The notes below the pieces were generated by a model that was not told the DNA's origin, did no database searches, and worked only from the letters and a program-made list of their open reading frames with translations. 14,789 nt of DNA from JANNGZ01 sp031404155. GTDB lineage: Bacteria; Pseudomonadota; Gammaproteobacteria; Burkholderiales; Burkholderiaceae_C. Of this stretch, positions 6,298 through 13,752 are shown piece after piece (the stretch's first letter is position 1; each line of letters opens with the position of its first letter). The stretch lies in the NCBI GenBank assembly GCA_031404155.1, contig JANNGZ010000245.1, positions 1 through 14,789 on the forward strand, read 5' to 3'. Made by a program: the position numbers and the translations under genes.

Positions 6298-7941
6298 TTG
6301 ACCGAGACCTTCCGCTTCGCGCCGCCGTACGCGTTGCCGCATTGGCCGGCACCGCCGCGCCCGAGCGGCGCGCCGCGCCATCACGAGGTGGTGATCGTCG
6401 GCGGCGGCCTCGCCGGCCTGACGCTGGCCTGCGACCTGGCGCAGCGCGGCGTGGCCGCCGTGGTGCTCGACGACGACGACACCGTGGGCGCACGTGGCGC
6501 GTCCTCGCGCGGCATCGTCTATGCGCAGAAGAGCCTGGAGGTGTTCGAGCGCCTGGGCATCTACGAACGCATCGCGGCCAAGGGCATCACCTGGTCGGTG
6601 GGCAAGACCTTCTCCGGCGCCGAGGTCGTGTACGGCTTCAACCTGCAGGACAGCAGCGTGTCCAAGCAGCCGCCGTTCATCAACCTGCAGCAGTTTTATG
6701 TCGAGTGGTTCCTGGTCGAACGCATCATGGAAATCGGCCGCGCCGAGCTGCGCTGGAAACACCGCTGCACCGGCATCGTGGAGCAGGGCGACCATGTGGA
6801 AGTGCAGGTCGACACGCCCGACGGCGCCTACACCCTGTACACACGCTTCCTGGTCGACGCCAGCGGCGCCAACAGCGCGGTGCGTGAACAGCTCCAGCTC
6901 GACACCCACCCCTCGCGCTCCACCGACCGCTGGTGCATCAGCGACGTGCGCTTCAGCAAGCCGCTGCCCACCGAGCGCCACACCTGGATCGATGCGCCGT
7001 TCAACGAAGGCCGCGCGGTGTGGCAGCACCTGATGGGCGACGGCGTCTGGCGCATGGATTTCCAGATGGACGAACACGCCGACCCGCAAAGCGTGAGCCG
7101 GCCCGAGGTGGCGGGCGCGCGGCTGCGCGAACAGCTCGGCCCCGGCGTCGACTTCGAGTTCGTCTGGATCGGGCCCTACCAGTACCGAGATCACTTGCTC
7201 GACCGCTTGCGCCACGGCAACGTATTCTTCGTCGGCGACAGCGCACATGTGGTCAGCCCCTTCGGCGCGCGCGGCGGCAACACCGGCATCCAGGACGCCA
7301 ACAACTTGGGCTGGAAACTGGCGCTGGTGCTGGGCGGGCAGGCCGGCGAGGCGCTGCTCGACAGCTACCACGCCGAGCGCCACCCCGCCGCGAAACAGAA
7401 CCTCGAGGTCACCAGCCGCACCGCACGTTTCCTCGCGCCGCGGTCGGCCGCCGAACACCTGGTGCGCCGCGCGGTGCTCGGGCTGGCGCGCGAACACGCC
7501 TTTGCGCGTGGGCTGGTCAACGCCGGGCGCATGTCGGTGGCCAACGACTACGCGGCGAACCCCTGGCTGCCGCAGGGTGGGCGCACGGTGCAGAACCTGG
7601 CGCTGCGCGAGGCGGGCGGTGCCGGCACCAGCCTGATGCAATTGCTGCGCGGCGGCACACGCTGGCTCGGCCTGTGCTTCGAGTCGGCGGCGGGTGAAGT
7701 GGCGGCCGCGGCGCAGCGCCTGCGCGGGCTGCCGATCGAACTGCTCGCGGTCGGCGGGCCGCACGCGGCCTTGCACGACGAAAGGGGCGTGCTCGCGCAG
7801 CACCTTGGTGTGCAAGCCGGCGGCGTGGCGCTGGTGCGGCCGGATGCGTACTTGGCGGCGATCGAAATCGGGTTGGATTCGCAGCGCATTGCCGCGCTGC
7901 TCCAGCGTGGCCTGGCCGCGCCGACGCAAGATCACGATTGA
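6298..7941 (+). CDS. FAD-dependent aromatic monooxygenase, MhpA-like
   Basis: A 547-residue flavoprotein hydroxylase of the FAD_binding_3 class. The dinucleotide-binding motif VVIVGGGLAGLTLACDLAQRG is at 31-51 (GxGxxG at 35-40). The second FAD-binding motif FFVGDSAHVVSPFGARGGN is at about 310-328, followed by GIQDANNLGWKLALVLGG. The C-terminal third matches the thioredoxin-like domain of MhpA/PheA-type enzymes in length and position. These enzymes use NAD(P)H and O2 to hydroxylate phenolic rings, for example 3-(3-hydroxyphenyl)propionate; the true substrate is not determined here. The frame is open to 6157, but that part lies within the hydrolase. The TTG at 6298 has GAGAG seven bases before it and lies 16 bases after the hydrolase stop. 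It is the third gene of the VOC-hydrolase-monooxygenase cluster. Confidence 0.9.
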   Translation: MTETFRFAPPYALPHWPAPPRPSGAPRHHEVVIVGGGLAGLTLACDLAQRGVAAVVLDDDDTVGARGASSRGIVYAQKSLEVFERLGIYERIAAKGITWSVGKTFSGAEVVYGFNLQDSSVSKQPPFINLQQFYVEWFLVERIMEIGRAELRWKHRCTGIVEQGDHVEVQVDTPDGAYTLYTRFLVDASGANSAVREQLQLDTHPSRSTDRWCISDVRFSKPLPTERHTWIDAPFNEGRAVWQHLMGDGVWRMDFQMDEHADPQSVSRPEVAGARLREQLGPGVDFEFVWIGPYQYRDHLLDRLRHGNVFFVGDSAHVVSPFGARGGNTGIQDANNLGWKLALVLGGQAGEALLDSYHAERHPAAKQNLEVTSRTARFLAPRSAAEHLVRRAVLGLAREHAFARGLVNAGRMSVANDYAANPWLPQGGRTVQNLALREAGGAGTSLMQLLRGGTRWLGLCFESAAGEVAAAAQRLRGLPIELLAVGGPHAALHDERGVLAQHLGVQAGGVALVRPDAYLAAIEIGLDSQRIAALLQRGLAAPTQDHD

Positions 7942-7973
7942 CGCCGGCAGGCGGAGTTTCCACACTCGCGGGC

Positions 7974-9449
7974 ATGAGAACTTTCAGCGCGCCCGAGGCA
8001 CGTCCGGCAAGCGCCCTCATGAGCAAATGTGGCTCTGCCACTTTGCTCATACCCCAGCGGGGGGCGGCCGGCTCGGCCGACCTGGCGGCGCTCTCAAGCC
8101 CCGTCGCACGCACCGTGCACGCGCTGGCGCAACACGCGCTGGCGCCTCAGGCGCCGGCGATGAGCAACCTGACCCGCGCCGCTACGGGTGGTAATTTCGT
8201 GCGCGAGCCCACGTTTGCCGCGGTACCACTGCGGCCGCCACCGACGTCGCAACCGCAACCGCAACCGCAACCGCGGGCTCAACTTCGCGCCACACCCGGC
8301 AGCGCCGCGGCCGAACTCCAGGCGCGGCGCTTCGCGGAGCTGGTTAGCGCGTCGCAGCCTGGGCTCGGTGCCCGCGTCGCGGGCGCTTCTTCGCCGCGCG
8401 CCAGCGGCGCGGCCTTGCCGGCGGCGCTGCATGCGGCGGTGGCGGCGCACCTGCCCGCCGAGGACCGGCAAGCGCTGAATGGCGTGCGCATCCGCGACGA
8501 CGCATCGGCGCCGTCGATCGGTGCCCGTGCCTACACCCTGGGCCGCGACGTAGTGCTCGGCCCCGGCCGCTACCGCCTGCACACGCAAGACGGCGTGCGC
8601 CTCGTGGCGCATGAACTCGCGCATGTGGTGCAGCAGCACCATGGCGGCCGCGCGCTGCAATGCGACGAGATGAGCGCCGACGAATTGCTCAAGCAGGCCC
8701 AAGGCACGGTGGACGATGTGGAGCAGATCCGCAAACAACTCGCCGAGGGCGCCGAATCGCTCGAAGTGGTGCGCGCGCGGCTGATGCTCGCGGGCGGCGT
8801 GCCCGGGGCCGGCAGCCGGGTGGGCAGCGGCACCGGGGACACGGTGGAGGCGCTGATCGAAAGCAGCAGCACGCTCGCACCGTTCATCGAAGGCAAGCGG
8901 CGCGGCACGCAGGTGGGCGCCAAGGGCCAATTCAATGTCTACGACTTCGACGAACAGTTTCGCGCCGCGCACGACCGGCTGGAACGCCGCGTGACGCCAA
9001 ACACCGGCGCCAGCCAGCGCGATGTGCCGCGCCCGATGGGCTTTTTCCACCGCCGCAGCGACAGCATCCACCTGCCGCCCACCGCCACGCTCGGCCAGGC
9101 CTTGCACGAGGGCATCCACAAGTACTCGTCGGTCGGCATGCAAAGCGCGCTCGGTGTCTACCTCAACGAAGGCGTGACCCAGGTGTTCACCGACGAGGTG
9201 TTGAGCGAGCACAAGGTCAGCGGCAGCACGCGGCATGCCTACGCCGGCCAACTGCGCTGCGCGCGCAAGGTGGTGGGCTGGTTCGGCCTGGAGCGTGTCG
9301 GCCACGCCTTCTTCACCGCCACGGGCCTGGGTGCACTGGCCACCGACCTGGACTCACGGCTGGGCCTCAAGGACGCGGTCGAACGGGTGCGCCTGGCCAA
9401 CGACCGCGGCGGTGAGGGGCTTTGCGAGCGCATCGAGGCGGCGCGTTGA
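7974..9449 (+). CDS. DUF4157-domain protein with second C-terminal HExxH motif (candidate metalloprotease toxin/effector)
   Basis: A 491-residue protein. Residues about 150-225 are a DUF4157 domain: VRIRDDASAP, then YTLGRDVVLGPGRYRLHT, then RLVAHELAHVVQQ with the zinc-protease-like HELAH at 213-217. Before it are a Pro/Gln tract (91-100) and an unstructured region. After a helical linker (about 230-270) the C-terminal half has a separate HEGIH at 378-382 and LNEGVTQVFTDE at 397-408, with Glu399 a candidate third zinc ligand. The ATG at 7974 is preferred because it gives MRTFS, like the MRTF/MKTF start I recall from DUF4157 proteins; ATG 8019, ATG 8160 and TTG 7938 are alternatives. No good ribosome binding site is seen. 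No signal peptide is visible. DUF4157 is known from proteins linked to contractile injection systems and polymorphic toxins; none of that machinery is in this window. The stop overlaps the gamma-glutamyltransferase start. Confidence 0.82.
   Translation: MRTFSAPEARPASALMSKCGSATLLIPQRGAAGSADLAALSSPVARTVHALAQHALAPQAPAMSNLTRAATGGNFVREPTFAAVPLRPPPTSQPQPQPQPRAQLRATPGSAAAELQARRFAELVSASQPGLGARVAGASSPRASGAALPAALHAAVAAHLPAEDRQALNGVRIRDDASAPSIGARAYTLGRDVVLGPGRYRLHTQDGVRLVAHELAHVVQQHHGGRALQCDEMSADELLKQAQGTVDDVEQIRKQLAEGAESLEVVRARLMLAGGVPGAGSRVGSGTGDTVEALIESSSTLAPFIEGKRRGTQVGAKGQFNVYDFDEQFRAAHDRLERRVTPNTGASQRDVPRPMGFFHRRSDSIHLPPTATLGQALHEGIHKYSSVGMQSALGVYLNEGVTQVFTDEVLSEHKVSGSTRHAYAGQLRCARKVVGWFGLERVGHAFFTATGLGALATDLDSRLGLKDAVERVRLANDRGGEGLCERIEAAR
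8016..8098 (+). repeat. Two-hairpin palindromic repeat, copy 1 (inside the DUF4157 frame)
   Basis: A palindrome at 8019-8050 has arms ATGAGCAAA/TTTGCTCAT and GTGGC/GCCAC, a single bulged T and a TCT loop: 14 paired bases. A second hairpin follows (CGGCCG-gct-CGGCCG, 8065-8079), and the element ends in GGCGCTCTCAAG. The same element occurs in opposite orientation at 14486-14571. Here it is read in frame as SALMSKCGSATLL and onward, if translation begins at 7974. Confidence 0.85.
8250..8273 (+). repeat. Hexanucleotide repeat CAACCG x4
   Basis: Four perfect CAACCG units encode the alternating Gln-Pro tract (residues about 93-100) in the flexible linker of the DUF4157 protein. Six-base units keep the frame when copy number varies. 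Confidence 0.9.
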
Positions 9450-11293
9450 AGGGCACGGCGCCACTCGCTGCGTTGTTGGTCGCAGGGTTCGCCGCGTGCT
9501 CGACGCCGCAGTCGCCGCCGCCGCCGGTACCACCAAAACTCTCGTTCCAGTACGCCATCCCCGCGCCCGCGGACACCAGCGCCCGCCCGCTGCCCGCACC
9601 CCCGCCCAGCCCCCGCTTCGCCATCGCCGCGGCCAACCCGCTGGCCACCGACGCCGGCTTCCAGGTGCTCAAGGCCGGCGGCAGTGCGGTCGACGCGGCG
9701 ATCGCGGTGCAGATGGTGCTCACGCTGGTGGAGCCGCAGTCCAGCGGCATCGGCGGCGGCGCATTTGTGCTGCATTGGGATGGCCGCGAATTGACGGCGT
9801 GGGACGGCCGCGAAACCGCGCCGGCGGCGGCTGACGAGAAGCTTTTTCTGCAGGCCGATGGCAAGCCGATGCCCTTCGTCGACGCGATGGTGGGCGGCCG
9901 CTCGGTGGGCACACCCGGCGCTGTGCGTTTGCTCGAGCTGCTGCACCGCCAACAGGGCAAGCTGCCCTGGTCGACGTTGTTCGAGCCGGCGATAACGCTC
10001 GCTGACGCAGGCTTTCGCATCAGCCCGCGGCTGCACCTGCAACTCAAGACCGACCCGCATTTGCGCAAGACGCCGAACGCGCGGGCCTTCTACTACCGGG
10101 ACATGCCGTCCGGCGATGTGGAGCCGCTGCCGGTGGGCCACCTGCTGAAGAACCCGGCGCTGGCCGAGGTGCTGCGCGCGATAGCTGCGCGGGGCAGCGC
10201 CGCGTTGCACAGCGGCCCGATGGCGGCGGACATCGTGGCGCGGGTGCGCGGCCACGCAATCAACCCCGGCCGCCTGAGCGAGGCCGACCTCGCGGGCTAC
10301 GCACCGAAACAACGCGAGCCGATCTGCACCGACTGGAAAACGATCTACCGCGTCTGCGGCATGCCGCCACCCTCGTCCGGGCATATCGCGATCATGCAGA
10401 TGCTCGGTGTGCTGGAGCGGCTGCCACAAACCAAACCTCCGCTCGAAGATGACGCGCCGAGCGCCGGCTGGCTGCACCAGTACACCGAGGCCGCGCGCCT
10501 GGCCTTTGCCGACCGCAGCCAGTACATCGCCGACCCTGATTTCGTGAGCCCACCAGCGGGCGACTGGCGCAGCCTGCTCGGACAGGGCTACCTGACCCAG
10601 CGCGCGGCGCTGGTCGGCGCGCAGAGCATGCAGGTCGCCAAACCCGGCGTGCCGGAAGTGCCGAAGAACGCGCCGGTGATGGCCTCCTATGCGCCGATGC
10701 CCGAGCAGCCGGAACATGGCACCAGCCATGTCTCGATCGTCGACGGCGACGGCCGCGCTGTAGCGATGACGACCACCGTCGAAGCCGCGTGGGGTTCACG
10801 CCTGATGAGCGACGGCGGCAGCGGCAAGCCCGGCGGCTTCATGCTCAACAACCAGCTCACCGACTTCTCGCTTGCGCCCGCGGATGCCGAGGGCTTGGCT
10901 ATAGCCAACCGGGTGCAGGGCGGCAAACGCCCACGTTCGAGCATGAGCCCGACACTCGTGTTCGACAAACGCGACGGCCGCCTGTTGATGAGCGCCGGCT
11001 CGCCCGGCGGCGCCGCGATCATCCACTTCACCGCGAAGACGCTGCTCGCCACGCTGGCATGGGGCCTGAGCCCACAACAGGCGATCGACAGCCCCAACTT
11101 CGGCAGCTTCAACGGGCCCACGGTGCTGGAGCGTGGGCGATTTCCCGCCGCGACGATGGAGGCCTTGAAGGCACGCGGGCATGTCGTCAACGAGGTCGAG
11201 ATGACCAGCGGCCTGCAGGTGATCCAGCGTGTGCCGGGCGGGTGGGTCGGCGGGGCCGACCGGAGGCGTGAAGGTGTGGTGATGGGGGAATGA
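9446..11293 (+). CDS. ggt: Gamma-glutamyltransferase, probable lipoprotein
   Basis: A 615-residue gamma-glutamyltranspeptidase, an Ntn-hydrolase that cleaves itself into two subunits and transfers or hydrolyses the gamma-glutamyl group of glutathione and related compounds outside the cytoplasm. Landmarks: SSGIGGGAFVLHW near 99-112; Arg122 in DGRETAP (substrate carboxylate); HGTSHVSIVD, with the likely nucleophile and cleavage point at Thr426; GFMLNNQLTDFS near 464-475; KRPRSSMSPTLV near 494-505; and GSPGG at 518-522. Start choice: TTG at 9446 gives MKGTAPLAALLVAGFAACST, a lipoprotein-like signal with candidate Cys18. GAGG lies seven bases upstream. A TTG at 9422 would add eight charged residues before the hydrophobic stretch. 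The start overlaps the DUF4157 stop by four bases (TTGA), so translation is probably coupled. A Pro-rich linker (22-56) would tether the enzyme to the membrane. Confidence 0.92.
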   Translation: MKGTAPLAALLVAGFAACSTPQSPPPPVPPKLSFQYAIPAPADTSARPLPAPPPSPRFAIAAANPLATDAGFQVLKAGGSAVDAAIAVQMVLTLVEPQSSGIGGGAFVLHWDGRELTAWDGRETAPAAADEKLFLQADGKPMPFVDAMVGGRSVGTPGAVRLLELLHRQQGKLPWSTLFEPAITLADAGFRISPRLHLQLKTDPHLRKTPNARAFYYRDMPSGDVEPLPVGHLLKNPALAEVLRAIAARGSAALHSGPMAADIVARVRGHAINPGRLSEADLAGYAPKQREPICTDWKTIYRVCGMPPPSSGHIAIMQMLGVLERLPQTKPPLEDDAPSAGWLHQYTEAARLAFADRSQYIADPDFVSPPAGDWRSLLGQGYLTQRAALVGAQSMQVAKPGVPEVPKNAPVMASYAPMPEQPEHGTSHVSIVDGDGRAVAMTTTVEAAWGSRLMSDGGSGKPGGFMLNNQLTDFSLAPADAEGLAIANRVQGGKRPRSSMSPTLVFDKRDGRLLMSAGSPGGAAIIHFTAKTLLATLAWGLSPQQAIDSPNFGSFNGPTVLERGRFPAATMEALKARGHVVNEVEMTSGLQVIQRVPGGWVGGADRRREGVVMGE

Positions 11294-11335
11294 CGCGCGG
11301 CGCGGCCGAGCGGGCCCTTAAAGCCCTGCGCAGTG

Positions 11336-11857
11336 TCAAATCCGCTGCATCAGCAGTTCCCCTGGTTCCACCTGGTGCAAGGCATGTTGTTCGGCCGACG
11401 CGAGCGAGAAGCCCAGGCGCTCCAGCAAGCGCCGCGAACGCAGGTTCTCCCGCTTCAGCACGGCACTCAAACGGGAAACGCTGTAGTGCGCGGCCAGCTC
11501 CGAGATCATCCCCTGCACCGCGTCGGTGGCCAGGCCGCGGCCCCAGTGCGCGCTGCCGAGTTCGTACGCAATCGCGGCGTGACCCTCGGCATGGACCGTG
11601 GCTTGCACAAAGCCGATGAGTTGCCCGCTCGGCAGCCGGATCACCCAGTTGAGCCACTGTTCTCGCCCGTCCGGCGAGCACCGGGTTTCCAGCTTCGAGT
11701 AGCGTGTGCGCAGCCACTCGAGCGACGAGGGCGGCACGTTTTCGTATTCGTAGATCGCCGGGTCGCTGAGCACCACGAACATGGCCTCGGCATGGGCCGC
11801 GGTTTGCGGCTCCAGCGTGAGCCGGCTGGTTTGGACGAGGCGCATGGGCGGTGGCAT
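11336..11857 (-). CDS. GNAT N-acetyltransferase, RimJ/RimL-like
   Basis: A 173-residue acetyltransferase of the GNAT fold that uses acetyl-CoA. The opening MRLVQTSRLTLEPQTAAHA is typical of RimJ/RimL-type family members. Motif A, with the acetyl-CoA loop, is HWGRGLATDAVQGMI near 104-118. The C-terminal NLRSRRLLERLGF near 138-150 is the usual motif-B helix. Substrate is unknown: RimJ/RimL relatives modify ribosomal-protein N-termini, but many act on antibiotics or metabolites. The frame remains open to 11953. ATG 11857 is used, and ATG 11845 (MRLVQTS) is equally plausible; neither has a clear ribosome binding site. It converges on ggt with a 42-base gap and appears to be transcribed alone. Confidence 0.85.
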   Translation of the reverse strand: MPPPMRLVQTSRLTLEPQTAAHAEAMFVVLSDPAIYEYENVPPSSLEWLRTRYSKLETRCSPDGREQWLNWVIRLPSGQLIGFVQATVHAEGHAAIAYELGSAHWGRGLATDAVQGMISELAAHYSVSRLSAVLKRENLRSRRLLERLGFSLASAEQHALHQVEPGELLMQRI

Positions 11858-12025
11858 CGTGGCTGCATCGGTGGCTGCGAGGGTGCTGAAGAGGCTGCGA
11901 GTCTTTCGATCATGCCGCTCATCTCGCCAAAACGCACCCGCTCGTCGTTGCAAATGCGCGCCATAGCCTGGCTGTGCTTTGCGCCTAGATCGGACGCCTT
12001 TTGGCGCGCTGCTCGAACACGCTCG

Positions 12026-12046
12026 AAAAACTCTCAGCCTCTGAGC
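12026..12046 (-). terminator. Rho-independent-like terminator after pyrD-GNAT
   Basis: Read on the reverse strand, CTCAG-AGG-CTGAG is followed by AG and TTTTT. It lies 38 bases beyond the stop of the second GNAT gene. The stem is only five pairs, so it may be partial or Rho-assisted. Confidence 0.45.
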
Positions 12047-12083
12047 AGGCCGTCGGCCGGGATCGCTTTTCTTTGCCGCCGCC

Positions 12084-12656
12084 TCAACTCGCGGGCTCGG
12101 GCAAACGCTTGAAGTGAATCGCGGTGGCCAGCAGTGTGCCGCTGCCGTCGGTCACATAGCCCGGAATCTCGCCGACACGCTGCCAGCCGTGGCGCCGGTA
12201 AAAAGTTTCCGCGGGCGAGCCGGCTTCGGTGTCGAGCACCAGCAGCGACACGCCGAGCCCTTTGGCTTGCGCTTCGAGGGCCGCCATCAGCAAGGAGGCG
12301 ACGCCGGCACGGCACGCGCTGCGCATCACCATCAGCTTGCACACCTCGGCGCGGTGGCGGCCGTTTTGCTTGCCGCAGCGGTCGAGTTGCACGGTGCCGA
12401 GAACGGCTGCGCTGCCGGCGTCACGCGCCACCCAGAGCAGCTTGTCCGCGCCGAGCGCAGCCAGCACGCCGCGCCAGTAAGCCTCCGCCGCTTCGCGGCG
12501 CAGCGGCGGGTGAAAGCCGATCGACGCGCCGCCGTCGACCGCGCAGGTGATCAGTGCCACCAGCGACGCCACCAGTGCGTCGAGCGTGCGTGCATCGGCG
12601 TGCTCGATGTGCTCGATGTGCTCGATGGTGATGGCGCTCGTCGCACCGGCAGTCAT
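12084..12656 (-). CDS. GNAT N-acetyltransferase downstream of pyrD
   Basis: A 190-residue GNAT-fold acetyltransferase. The core strand and loop LMVMRSACRAGVASLLMAALEAQA (about 108-131) is motif A, with the degenerate R-x-x-G-x-A acetyl-CoA loop. VSLLVLDTEAGSPAETFYRRHGWQRVGEIPGY (about 136-167) is the motif-B region, with Tyr153 a candidate general acid. The N-terminal IEHIEHIEH (11-19) comes from a DNA repeat and is not part of the fold. The ATG at 12656 overlaps the pyrD stop by four bases (ATGA), so the two genes are co-transcribed and probably translationally coupled. A longer frame extends upstream only inside pyrD. The substrate is unknown, and I see no reason to link it functionally to pyrimidine synthesis. 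Confidence 0.87.
   Translation of the reverse strand: MTAGATSAITIEHIEHIEHADARTLDALVASLVALITCAVDGGASIGFHPPLRREAAEAYWRGVLAALGADKLLWVARDAGSAAVLGTVQLDRCGKQNGRHRAEVCKLMVMRSACRAGVASLLMAALEAQAKGLGVSLLVLDTEAGSPAETFYRRHGWQRVGEIPGYVTDGSGTLLATAIHFKRLPEPAS
12600..12626 (-). repeat. Nine-base tandem repeat x3 (IEH codons)
   Basis: GTGCTCGAT occurs three times in a row on the + strand, encoding Ile-Glu-His three times near the N-terminus of the GNAT protein. The period keeps the frame. Confidence 0.9.
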
Positions 12657-13690
12657 CGCATCAGCGCCTTCGCGGCTTCGGGCACCAGCGCCGGGCCGCG
12701 GTAGATCAGGCCGGTGTAGATCTGCACCAGGTCGGCCCCCGCGGCGCGTTTGGCGCGTGCGTCCTCGCCGCTCAACACTCCACCGACGCCGATGATCGGG
12801 TAGTGCTTGCCCAGCGCCGCGCGCAGCAGCCGGATCACCCGGTTGCTCGGCTCCAGCAGCGGCCGACCGGACAAGCCGCCGGCCTCGCCGGCGTGTTTCA
12901 AGCCCTGCACCGCGCCGCGCTCCACGGTGGTGTTGGTGGCGATCACGCCGTCGATGCCGTGGCGCTTGAGCGTGGCCGCAATCACCTGCACCTGCGCTTC
13001 GTCCAGGTCGGGCGCGATCTTCACGAACATCGGCACCGTGCGCTGGCTGGCCGCGTCGAGTTCGGCCTTGCGCGAGGCGAGTGCACCGAGCAGCGTATCG
13101 AGCGCCTCGTCGGCCTGCAACTCGCGCAGGTTCTTCGTGTTCGGGCTCGAGATGTTCACGCACACATAGTCGGCATGCGGGTGCACACCCTCCAGGCCGA
13201 GCCGGTAGTCGTCCACCGCGCGCGTTATCGGCGTGGCCGCGTTCTTGCCGATGTTCAGGCCGAGCACACCGCCCGCCTGGCGAAAGGAAAATGCGCGCTT
13301 CACCTGGGCGATGAAAGTGTCGAGCCCGTCGTTGTTGAAGCCCAGGCGGTTGATCAGCGCGTCGGCATCACGCAGCCGGAACAAACGCGGCTTGGGGTTG
13401 CCGGGCTGTGCCAGCGGGGTCACGGTGCCGACTTCGATGAAGCCGAAGCCCATCGCCCCCAGGCCGTCGATGCAGCGGCCGTTTTTGTCCAGGCCCGCGG
13501 CCAAGCCGATGCGGTTGGGGAATTTGAGGCCGGCCAGCGTGACCGGGTCGCCCACCCGCTGCTGGCGCCACAGGCATTGCGCGGGTGTGTTCTGCAAGGC
13601 CGCGATCGAGTGCAGCGTCAGCTCATGGGCTTGCTCGGGGTCGAGGCCGAAGAGGAGAGGGCGGGCGAGCCGGTAGGGGACGAGGGCCAT
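12653..13690 (-). CDS. pyrD: Dihydroorotate dehydrogenase (quinone), class 2
   Basis: A 345-residue flavoprotein that oxidises dihydroorotate to orotate in pyrimidine synthesis and passes electrons to membrane quinone. The class 2 N-terminal extension is present (LLFGLDPEQAHELTLHSIAAL, about 12-32); it binds the inner membrane. FMN and substrate residues are in GLAAGLDKNG (62-71), EVGTVTPLAQPGNPKPR (86-102) and LINRLGFNN (112-120). The catalytic serine is in VNISSPNT (178-185), diagnostic of class 2. Lys224 lies in FVKIAPD, and GVGGV is at 301-305. ATG 13690 (MALVPYRLARP) matches the family start; an in-frame ATG at 13717 would add nine residues. It is divergent from rpiA with 62 bases between, and followed by the overlapping GNAT gene. 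Confidence 0.96.
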   Translation of the reverse strand: MALVPYRLARPLLFGLDPEQAHELTLHSIAALQNTPAQCLWRQQRVGDPVTLAGLKFPNRIGLAAGLDKNGRCIDGLGAMGFGFIEVGTVTPLAQPGNPKPRLFRLRDADALINRLGFNNDGLDTFIAQVKRAFSFRQAGGVLGLNIGKNAATPITRAVDDYRLGLEGVHPHADYVCVNISSPNTKNLRELQADEALDTLLGALASRKAELDAASQRTVPMFVKIAPDLDEAQVQVIAATLKRHGIDGVIATNTTVERGAVQGLKHAGEAGGLSGRPLLEPSNRVIRLLRAALGKHYPIIGVGGVLSGEDARAKRAAGADLVQIYTGLIYRGPALVPEAAKALMR

Positions 13691-13752
13691 AATCGGCCGG
13701 GATTGTCGCAAACGCATTCAACGCCTCAGACCCAACACCCGACAAAGCCACG

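Noticed and set aside
6106..7965. Reverse-strand 619-codon frame opposite the FAD monooxygenase
   Set aside because: It is long only because high-GC third positions suppress stops. Its composition is that of an antisense shadow, and the forward frame has both FAD motifs.
9239..10729. Reverse-strand 496-codon frame opposite ggt
   Set aside because: It is an antisense shadow rich in Arg/His/Gln with no recognisable domain.
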